Assembly: GCF_000296505.1 (NCBI RefSeq)
Contig: NZ_JH815209.1
Span: forward strand, 128,908-192,907
DNA: 64,000 nucleotides
From: Schaalia turicensis ACS-279-V-Col4
Lineage (GTDB): Bacteria; Actinomycetota; Actinomycetes; Actinomycetales; Actinomycetaceae
Direction of reading: 5' to 3'
Under the pieces are notes generated by a model. The model saw nothing but the letters and a program-made list of their open reading frames with translations, made no database searches and was not told the origin of the DNA. Positions 57,319 through 64,000 of this stretch are shown one piece after another (the stretch's first letter is position 1; every line of letters starts with the position of its first letter). The translations under genes were made by a program, and so were the position numbers.

Positions 57319-58662
57319 TCACTCCATAGAGGTGCGAATCTGAGCAAGCCAGGTGCGCTTTGTCTCCAGAGCCTCAGTAAGGGACTTGACCTTCTTTTCG
57401 TCACCCTTCGCCTTGGCAACGCTAAGATCCGATTCGAGGGACTCAACCTGAGCCTCGAGCTGGCCGAGCATACCCTGAGCACGTGCACGTGTTTCAGGGT
57501 TGGTACGACGCCATTCGTTTTCTTCTGCCTCACGGATTGCAGATTCAACCGCACGCAGACGACCTTCAATGCGATGCAAGTCAGAGGAAGGAACTCGACC
57601 AATTTCTTCCCAGCGATCCTGAACCGAACGCAGGGCGGTCTTCGCAGCTTCAAGATCCTCCACAGGCAGGATCTTCTCTGCTTCGTCGGCAAGTGCTTCC
57701 TTGGCAGCAAGATTCTCGCGGTACTCAGAATCAGTGGCCTCGTCCTTCGCGCGACGTGCGTCGAAGAAGACCTGCTGTGCCGCACGGAAACGTGCCCACA
57801 GAGCATCATCTTCCTTACGGGATGCGCGAGGAGCCGCCTTCCAACGATTCATCAGCTCACGGTATGCACCCGAAGTGGCGCCCCAATCGGTCGAGGTCTG
57901 CAAAGCTTCAGCCTCGGCGATAATGGCTTCCTTCACTCGCTTCGCCTCAGACTGTGCCTGATCGAGAGCAGAGAAATACTGGCGACGCTGACGATCAAAC
58001 TGAGTACGCGCCGAAGAGAAACGCTTCCAGAGCTCATCTTCAACAGCCTTTTCGATGCGCGGTCCCTTGCGCTGCAACGACTTCCATTCGTCGAGCAGAT
58101 CACGGAGCTTCTGACCAGACTGCTTCCAGTGAATACGCTCAGGAGCCTGAGCGATGATGGCTTCAGCAGCCTCAACGACTGCCCTACGAGCTTTCAAAGC
58201 TTCCTCACGAGCAGCTTGGCGTTCAATCTTTGCTACTTCCTTACGCTCTTCAGCACGCACCTTCACGCTCTCAACACGTTCGCGCAACGCAGCAAGGTTA
58301 CCCAGAGCATTCGGAGATTCAAGAGCTTCGGTGATCGTCGCAAGAGTCAGATCAATATCCTTGGGAGCCAAGGTTGCAAGGCGATGTTCGAACAGCTTGA
58401 CGGTTGCCTCAATATCCGCAAAACGACGCTCGTAAAGGGCGAAAGGCTCTGCAGGCACACCTTCGGGGTAGCCACCAATAACACGCTCAGTGCCGTTATC
58501 GACAACGTAAACGGTGCCGTTTTCATCGATACGACCGAACTCGTGAGTGAGTGGCGTACTCGACGCGGACACGGGAGTTTCCTTGGCCGGAGCCGAAGGG
58601 GTGATGTTCTGCTCGTCAGAAGAGGGAGCAGGCTTGGGGGTCGGCGTCGTTGTCACAATCAT
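57319..58662 (-). CDS. DUF349 domain protein
   Basis: 447 residues, predicted almost entirely helical or coiled-coil after a Pro/Ser/Thr-rich first 40 residues. At least three DUF349-type repeats are seen, each with a conserved Trp pattern: WKSLQRKGPRIEKAVEDELW, WKAAPRASRKEDDALWARF and WEEIGRVPSSDLHRIEGRL. Function unknown; the family is conserved next to rel in actinobacteria. The ATG follows GAAAGG, and the leader just upstream holds three perfect hairpins. Confidence 0.92.
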   Translation of the reverse strand: MIVTTTPTPKPAPSSDEQNITPSAPAKETPVSASSTPLTHEFGRIDENGTVYVVDNGTERVIGGYPEGVPAEPFALYERRFADIEATVKLFEHRLATLAPKDIDLTLATITEALESPNALGNLAALRERVESVKVRAEERKEVAKIERQAAREEALKARRAVVEAAEAIIAQAPERIHWKQSGQKLRDLLDEWKSLQRKGPRIEKAVEDELWKRFSSARTQFDRQRRQYFSALDQAQSEAKRVKEAIIAEAEALQTSTDWGATSGAYRELMNRWKAAPRASRKEDDALWARFRAAQQVFFDARRAKDEATDSEYRENLAAKEALADEAEKILPVEDLEAAKTALRSVQDRWEEIGRVPSSDLHRIEGRLRAVESAIREAEENEWRRTNPETRARAQGMLGQLEAQVESLESDLSVAKAKGDEKKVKSLTEALETKRTWLAQIRTSME

Positions 58663-58678
58663 TGCCTTTCATGGCGAG

Positions 58679-58746
58679 GGCGCTATGCGCCGATGCGTGG
58701 AAGAGTCTCCACGGAGCGTGGTTCTCAGTGCACCGATGTGGTGCAC
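58679..58746 (-). promoter_or_regulatory. Three tandem hairpins in the DUF349 gene leader
   Basis: Three consecutive perfect stems lie within 68 nt directly upstream of the ribosome-binding site: GGCGC-TAT-GCGCC (58679-58691), CGTGGA-AGAGTC-TCCACG (58696-58713) and GTGCACC-GATGT-GGTGCAC (58728-58746). The spacer rel-DUF349 is 191 nt. It may be a structured leader or a small RNA; it matches no riboswitch class I recognise. Confidence 0.5.
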
Positions 58747-58853
58747 CCCTGTCAGTCTACGTCCTTGGCCCCCATTTCATAAACTGGCGTTTACGACATG
58801 GACGATTACGGCTGTTTTGCCCCGATTGCCCCGTCCTTTAACGCGCAGAGATG

Positions 58854-61145
58854 TCACACGCGAACGGCCTCGAACACCCCATCGACGCGACGCAGAGCGG
58901 AAAGAACCGCATTCAAATGCGCCATATCTGCCAACTCAAACGAGAATCGAGCAAGCGAAACCTGATCGGACGTCGTCTTCGTTGACGCAGACACAATGTT
59001 GACGCGATAGTCCGACATCACCTTCGTCAGATCCGACAGCAATCCCGCACGATCCAAAGCCTTGACCTGGATCTGAACACGGAACACCTGTCCGCTGACT
59101 CCCCGTGCCCAAGAAACGTCGACAAAGCGCTCAGGTTGCAATTCCTTCAGTCGAACAGCGTTATGGCACGAAGCAATGTGGACGGACACGCCCTGACCAC
59201 GAGTAATAAAACCAACAACATCATCGCCCGGAACCGGGGTACAGCACTTTGCCAGCTTCACCCAAATATCTTTGGACTCCATACCGGCAACGGTGATACC
59301 CGCATCGGACGAACCCGATTGAGTGCGAATCCGGGTTGCACCCGGAGTCACTCCTTCGGACAGAGTTTCTTCGGTGCCGTCTCCTCCACCCAGATTCTCG
59401 ACAAGTTTTGACACAACGTTCTGAGGCGAAACCTGGCTCTCACCGACAGCCGCATACAGGCTGGACACATCGGAATAGCCCAACGACGTTGCCACCGACA
59501 GGATCGTCTCATGACTCATCAAGCGTTGAAGAGGAAGATTCTGCTTACGCATTGCCTTCGCAAGCGCTTCCTTGCCCTCTTCAATCGCTTCTTCGCGACG
59601 TTCTTTAGAGAACCACGATTTAATTTTCGAACGCGCACGCGGAGATGCCACAAAAGCAAGCCAGTCGCGTGACGGACCAGCCTTGTCGGACTTCGAGGTC
59701 ACAACCTCAACCGTTTCGCCAGACTCAAGCTGAGTATCAAGCGAAACGAGGCGCCCATTCACTTTCGCACCAACCGTATGGTGCCCAACCTCAGTGTGCA
59801 CCGCATAGGCGAAATCAACAGGTGTGGCATGCGCTGGCAGAACAACAACTTGCCCCTTCGGCGTAAAAACATAAACTTCGTCGCCGGCGATCTCATAGCG
59901 CAAAGAATCGAGGAACTCTTCAGGGTCACCCGTTTCACGTTCCATCTCGACAAGGGAGCGAAGCCAGTTGGCTTGTTCATCGTTGCTCATTCGATCTGTA
60001 TCGACGCCAGTCGCATTCGGATTCTGCTTGTACTTCCAGTGCGCGGCAACACCATGTTCGGCACGCTCGTGCATTTCAAAAGTACGAATCTGGATTTCGA
60101 CAGGCTTACCACCGGGTCCAATTACCGTCGTGTGCAACGACTGGTACAAATTGAACTTCGGCATAGCGATATAGTCCTTGAAACGCCCAGGAATCGGATT
60201 CCACCGAGCATGCAAAGAACCCAGAACGCCGTAGCAATCCTTCACTGACTCTACGAGGACACGAACGGCCACCAGATCGAAGATCTCATCGAATGCTTTA
60301 CCACGGACGATCATCTTCTGATAGATCGAATAATGGTTCTTGGGACGACCAGAGACAGTGCCCTTCGTCCCTGAACGACGAAGATCCTCTTCAATCTGAC
60401 CAATCACATCTCGCAGATACACATCGCGCTGGGGAGCCCGCTCTGCAACCAAGCGATCGATCTCTTCATAAATCTGAGGGTACAGAGTCTTAAAGGAGAG
60501 CTCTTCGAGTTCCCACTTCACCATGTTCATGCCCAGACGATGAGCAAGAGGCGCATAAATCTCAAGCGTTTCTCGCGCCTTGTTCTTCGCTGACGACGGG
60601 GGGACGAAACGCCACGTGCGCGCATTATGAAGACGGTCAGCAAGCTTAATGAGAAGAACTCGAATATCGCGGCTCATCGCAACAAGCATCTTGCGCAGTG
60701 TTTCAGATTGAGCAAATTCGCCGTAGCGCACCTTGTCCAGCTTCGTCACACCGTCAACGAGCGCCGCAATCGGCTCACCATATTCCGCTGCTAGCTCTTC
60801 AACCGTGTAGTCCGTATCTTCAACCGTGTCATGCAGAAGAGCAGCCACCAGTGTCGGGGTAGTCATACCCATTTCAGCAAGAATCGTTGCCACCGCAACT
60901 GGGTGAGTAATATACGGCTCACCCGATTTACGAACCTGCCCCCGGTGATGCAATTCGGCCGTGCGATAGGCACGCTCGATCATGCTCACATCGGCTTTCG
61001 GATGGTTCGCACGCAGTGCTCGAACCAACGGTTCGATCTCAGGAATCGTCGGGCGCGTGCGTGCGCCAAACCATACGAGGCCGGACCTCACACGAGATCC
61101 GGCCACGCCTGGTTTTGAGTGAGCGGAGTTAGCCTGGTCAGTCAT
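58854..61145 (-). CDS. rel: Bifunctional (p)ppGpp synthetase/hydrolase (RelA/SpoT, Rsh)
   Basis: Makes and degrades the stringent-response alarmone. It has 763 residues: an HD hydrolase domain (AALLHDTVEDTDY near residue 115), a synthetase domain (GRPKNHYSIYQKM, DLVAVRVLV, YKQNPNATG region), TGS (VYVFTPKGQVVVLPAHATPVDFAYA, split at ~400-425), a zinc-finger-like CCTPVPGDDVVG and a C-terminal ACT domain. Both catalytic halves look intact, so it is bifunctional as in other actinobacteria. apt lies 66 nt upstream and secD/F before it. Confidence 0.97.
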   Translation of the reverse strand: MTDQANSAHSKPGVAGSRVRSGLVWFGARTRPTIPEIEPLVRALRANHPKADVSMIERAYRTAELHHRGQVRKSGEPYITHPVAVATILAEMGMTTPTLVAALLHDTVEDTDYTVEELAAEYGEPIAALVDGVTKLDKVRYGEFAQSETLRKMLVAMSRDIRVLLIKLADRLHNARTWRFVPPSSAKNKARETLEIYAPLAHRLGMNMVKWELEELSFKTLYPQIYEEIDRLVAERAPQRDVYLRDVIGQIEEDLRRSGTKGTVSGRPKNHYSIYQKMIVRGKAFDEIFDLVAVRVLVESVKDCYGVLGSLHARWNPIPGRFKDYIAMPKFNLYQSLHTTVIGPGGKPVEIQIRTFEMHERAEHGVAAHWKYKQNPNATGVDTDRMSNDEQANWLRSLVEMERETGDPEEFLDSLRYEIAGDEVYVFTPKGQVVVLPAHATPVDFAYAVHTEVGHHTVGAKVNGRLVSLDTQLESGETVEVVTSKSDKAGPSRDWLAFVASPRARSKIKSWFSKERREEAIEEGKEALAKAMRKQNLPLQRLMSHETILSVATSLGYSDVSSLYAAVGESQVSPQNVVSKLVENLGGGDGTEETLSEGVTPGATRIRTQSGSSDAGITVAGMESKDIWVKLAKCCTPVPGDDVVGFITRGQGVSVHIASCHNAVRLKELQPERFVDVSWARGVSGQVFRVQIQVKALDRAGLLSDLTKVMSDYRVNIVSASTKTTSDQVSLARFSFELADMAHLNAVLSALRRVDGVFEAVRV

Positions 61146-61211
61146 GCTCCTATGATACGCACCTGTGACGTGTCAAACATATTTGACCGCAACTAAACGA
61201 GGAACCGCAGG

Positions 61212-61757
61212 TCAGACTACCAATGCTGATTCGGTGACGACATCATGTTCGGCAAGCTTTTCGCGCCCGTCGAAAGCCTCAAGCTCCAGAAGAACAGCAA
61301 CGGTGCTCACGTGTGCTCCGCACTGACGGAGCAGATCAACCGACGCAGCAGCAGTGCCTCCTGTTGCAAGAACGTCATCGATGACCAGCACACGCAACCC
61401 TGGAGTCACCGACTCGGGTCGGATCTCCATGCGAGCGCTACCGTATTCAAGGTCATAGTCGACACCGATAACGTGACCGGGAAGCTTGCCTGCTTTACGG
61501 ATGGTCAGCATACCGACACCGAGTTCAGCGGCAAGTGGCGCTCCAAGAATGAAGCCACGCGACTCCAGACCTGCAATTGCGTCGACACTCCCCTTATAGC
61601 GCTCGGCGAGCATCTCAATGAGCTCTTTAAACGCCGGACCGTTTGCAATCAGCGGAGTGATATCGCGAAACAGAACACCGGGCTCTGGGAAATCTTGAAC
61701 AAGACCGAGATTCGAGTCAACAAGTTCACCGATATGCGCGCCAAGTTCACCACTCAT
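61212..61757 (-). CDS. apt: Adenine phosphoribosyltransferase
   Basis: Salvages adenine to AMP with PRPP. It has 181 residues. FPEPGVLFRDITPL, GLESRGFILGAPLA, RKAGKLPG and the PRPP motif VLVIDDVLATGGTA are intact. The start overlaps secF by 4 nt. The order secD-secF-apt-rel is typical of actinobacteria and places purine salvage beside alarmone metabolism. Confidence 0.97.
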   Translation of the reverse strand: MSGELGAHIGELVDSNLGLVQDFPEPGVLFRDITPLIANGPAFKELIEMLAERYKGSVDAIAGLESRGFILGAPLAAELGVGMLTIRKAGKLPGHVIGVDYDLEYGSARMEIRPESVTPGLRVLVIDDVLATGGTAAASVDLLRQCGAHVSTVAVLLELEAFDGREKLAEHDVVTESALVV

Positions 61758-62842
61758 CGATGCTCTTTCTTCCTCTTCGGCTGGTGAGCATTCGAGAGGC
61801 GCTGCCCCGGACGAACAGGAGCAACCTTCACAGTGGAGGCACCCTCGTCACCCTTGCCCACAGCCACATGACGCGCACGATCCTTTTCGACCGACTCCGT
61901 GTGCGCCTTCGTCTTCTTCAAACGCTCTTGAAGCAGAACAAGAAGCGGGGACGCAATGAAGATCGACGAGTAGGTGCCGGCTATCATACCGACGAACAGC
62001 GCCAGCGAAATATCGGTCAGAGTACCGGTACCAAGAAGCAAAGCACCGATAATCAGAATCGAACCGACCGGAAGCAATGCAACAACCGACGTGTTAATCG
62101 AACGAACCATGGTCTGGTTGACGGCTAAGTTCACATATTCGGCAAAAGTGAAACGCTTCTGGTCGTAGATGCCCTTCGTCAACTCACGGACCTTGTCGAA
62201 TACAACGACCGTGTCGTACAGAGAGTAACCAAGAATCGTCAGGAAGCCGATGACCGTTGCAGGCGAAACCTCAACCTGGGTGATAACGAAAACACCAAGC
62301 GTGAGGGCAATATCGTGGACAAGTGCCAGCAGAGCGGCCAGCGCCATAGTCCATGACCTGAAGTACAGGGTCATCAAGATCGCGACGAGCAACATGAAGA
62401 TGACAAGCGACTGAGTAGCCTTCGAAGTCACCGAAGCACCCCAGGACGGGCCGATCGTTGACGACTGAACATCGGCCGGATCAACACCGTACGCGCTGGT
62501 CAACGCATCACGAATCGTCGTCGCCTGCTGCGAATCAACAGATTCAGTCTGAATACGAACAGAATCCGTACCAACCTTTGTCACCTTCGCGGTGGACACA
62601 ATTCCGGTGCCAGTCACGATATCCGAGGCCTTTTCCTCAGACTGATCGCTGACTCGGGTCACATCAAACTGCGCACCGCCTGTGAACTCAATGGAAGCAT
62701 TGAGGCCGATGGCTGCTGAAAGAACAAAAGCAACGCCAATCAAGGCTGCAGCAAGACCAACAAAAACCTTACGCTTAGGGACAACCGGGTAGGACTTATC
62801 CCCCGAGTACAGAGCATTACCCCACTGGGCGAACGACATCAT
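61754..62842 (-). CDS. secF: Protein translocase subunit SecF
   Basis: With SecD it uses the proton gradient to assist Sec-dependent export. It has 362 residues and six membrane helices. The first periplasmic region opens with GLNASIEFTGGAQFDV, and the helix-4 signature GFLTILGYSLYDTVVVFDKVR is clear. The C-terminal tail is basic (QRLSNAHQPKRKKEHR). The start overlaps secD by 4 nt. Confidence 0.97.
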   Translation of the reverse strand: MMSFAQWGNALYSGDKSYPVVPKRKVFVGLAAALIGVAFVLSAAIGLNASIEFTGGAQFDVTRVSDQSEEKASDIVTGTGIVSTAKVTKVGTDSVRIQTESVDSQQATTIRDALTSAYGVDPADVQSSTIGPSWGASVTSKATQSLVIFMLLVAILMTLYFRSWTMALAALLALVHDIALTLGVFVITQVEVSPATVIGFLTILGYSLYDTVVVFDKVRELTKGIYDQKRFTFAEYVNLAVNQTMVRSINTSVVALLPVGSILIIGALLLGTGTLTDISLALFVGMIAGTYSSIFIASPLLVLLQERLKKTKAHTESVEKDRARHVAVGKGDEGASTVKVAPVRPGQRLSNAHQPKRKKEHR

Positions 62843-64000
62843 TTCGCGTCCCCTTTCTGCTCGGCAGCCTCACCATCGACTGCGCTACCCTCAGCCTTCG
62901 TCGCTTCACTATCCGCAGATGCGCGAGCTTCTTCCACTTGCGCTTCAGCTTCAGCTTTAGCTTCAGCAAGACGCTGCGCGCGACGACGCTGAGCAAGGCT
63001 CATCCCTTTGCCTTCAGTCACAGGCTGAGCCGTCGCACCCTTGCCCTGCTTTTGCTTCGGCATAACAACACGGCCACGACCGGCGTAAATCAGCGAGTTC
63101 TTTGCACCGAGGTGCTCGGGATCAAGACCGGAAAGACGATGTCCCTCGCCGAAGAATTTGGTACGAATCAGCAGTTCCATCATCGGGTGAGTGAACAAGA
63201 AGATGACAGCAATATCGATCACGGTTGTCACACCGAGAGTGAACGCGAAGCCCTGCACGCCACCGACTGCCAGCAGGTAGAGGACGATAGCTGCAACCAG
63301 GTTCACGGCATCGGAGACGAGGATCGTGCGCTTAGCGCGATCCCAGCCCTCGTCGACTGCGGCAGCAAGCGGGCGACCGTCACGGACCTCGTCACGCACG
63401 CGTTCGAAGTAGACGATGAACGAGTCAGCGGTGACGCCGACCGCCATAATCAAGCCTGCAACGCCTGCGAGCGACAAACGATATCCCATCGTCGCCGACA
63501 GAAGCGCGATCACGATGTAGGTGAGTGCTGCTGCAACAAATAGCGAACCGGCAGAAATAAGCGCCAGACCACGGTATTGCCAGATCAGGTACAGGATGAC
63601 CAGCAGGAAGCCGATGGCGCCAGCCAACATGCCCTTCTGCAGGTGATCAGAACCCAGTGTGGCGGAAATACGCTGTTCGGACTCAACTTCAAAGTTCAGA
63701 GGAAGCGAACCGAAGCTGAGCTGGTTTGCCAGCGCAGTGGCTGACTTTGCGGTGAAGTTACCGGTGATCTGAGCACGACCATCAGAGATGACAGCATTCA
63801 TTGAAGGAGCGGTAATCACCGAACCGTCAAGGACAACGGCAAAGTGGTTGCGATCCGGCGAGTCGAAGAAGCTCTTTCCTTCGGCGTCAGAATCCTTGTA
63901 GGAGTAGAGCAGTTCGGAAGAATCTGCGAATGCCTTCGTACCTTCAGAATCGAACTGCAGGTCGACACCCCACGCGCCGGTTGCCTGACCGGTCGAGTTG
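62839..64000 (-). CDS. secD: Protein translocase subunit SecD, 5' part beyond window
   Basis: The C-terminal ~386 residues of SecD. The frame is open to the window edge; the visible part includes the last stretch of the P1 periplasmic domain (GSVITAPSMNAVIS, family signature) and helices 2-6 with AGVAGLIMAVGVTADSFIVYFERVRDE, split over positions ~63395-63475. A long Ala/Glu/Lys-rich cytoplasmic tail ends the protein, typical of actinobacteria. It is the first visible gene of secD-secF-apt-rel. Confidence 0.96.
   Translation of the reverse strand, partial: NSTGQATGAWGVDLQFDSEGTKAFADSSELLYSYKDSDAEGKSFFDSPDRNHFAVVLDGSVITAPSMNAVISDGRAQITGNFTAKSATALANQLSFGSLPLNFEVESEQRISATLGSDHLQKGMLAGAIGFLLVILYLIWQYRGLALISAGSLFVAAALTYIVIALLSATMGYRLSLAGVAGLIMAVGVTADSFIVYFERVRDEVRDGRPLAAAVDEGWDRAKRTILVSDAVNLVAAIVLYLLAVGGVQGFAFTLGVTTVIDIAVIFLFTHPMMELLIRTKFFGEGHRLSGLDPEHLGAKNSLIYAGRGRVVMPKQKQGKGATAQPVTEGKGMSLAQRRRAQRLAEAKAEAEAQVEEARASADSEATKAEGSAVDGEAAEQKGDAK

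Overview
The window is a stretch of chromosome from a moderately high-GC actinobacterium. Gene content and order (rapZ-yvcK-whiA-gap-pgk-tpiA; uvrA/uvrB/coaE/rpsA/polA; an ANTAR response regulator next to pyk-lgt-trpABC-hisI; alaS-ruvX-mltG-aroE; secD-secF-apt-rel) point to the Actinomycetales, most likely an Actinomyces/Schaalia-type organism. That genus-level placement is inference from gene order and protein character, not from a marker search. I see no prophage, insertion sequence, CRISPR array or rRNA. Almost every gene is housekeeping and most lie on the minus strand.

Layout. 1-7325 (minus): purT, rapZ, yvcK and whiA, then gap, pgk and tpiA (tpiA is cut by the window start). 7440-9734: uvrC, directly preceded by a tiny relic of gltB (glutamate synthase large subunit) reduced to about 270 bp by internal deletions. 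9979-16160 (plus): glnA, then a coupled trio of two paralogous long-chain acyl-CoA ligases and an SDR oxidoreductase. 16210-23590: uvrA, two tandem YciI-like genes, and a CtpE-like P-type ATPase behind a TerC-family metal exporter that has a yybP-ykoY manganese riboswitch in its leader. 23685-31152: uvrB, coaE (coupled to a 34-codon ORF that may also be a gene relic), rpsA and polA. 31171-33068: a hotdog thioesterase, a tRNA-Leu(CAA) with an unexpectedly short variable loop, the ANTAR regulator pdtaR and a small hypothetical gene. 33069-38854: pyk, lgt, trpA, trpB, trpC, hisI. 38990-45712: a chain of overlapping genes alaS-ruvX-mltG-aroE and a prepilin peptidase, with rpsD upstream. 45836-48894: rarA, a secreted Pro-rich protein whose gene overlaps rarA, and a YciO/Sua5-like protein. 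49115-54841: aspS, an MFS transporter and a DEAD-box RNA helicase. 55083-64000: hisS, an MBL-fold hydrolase, a DUF349 protein, rel, apt, secF and secD (secD is cut by the window end).

How the genes work together: lower glycolysis (gap, pgk, tpiA, pyk); all three Uvr nucleotide-excision subunits plus PolA, with RarA and RuvX for replication and recombination; translation (rpsA, rpsD, alaS, aspS, hisS, one tRNA); envelope and secretion (lgt, secDF, mltG, prepilin peptidase); stringent response and purine salvage (rel, apt); late tryptophan synthesis; and manganese homeostasis under a riboswitch.

I did not find a convincing new multi-gene system. The observations most worth a second look are the gltB relic fused in front of uvrC, the class I-shaped tRNA-Leu(CAA), the manganese riboswitch whose 3' arm can pair with the start region of terC, the possible second relic coupled to coaE, and a secreted protein translationally coupled to rarA.
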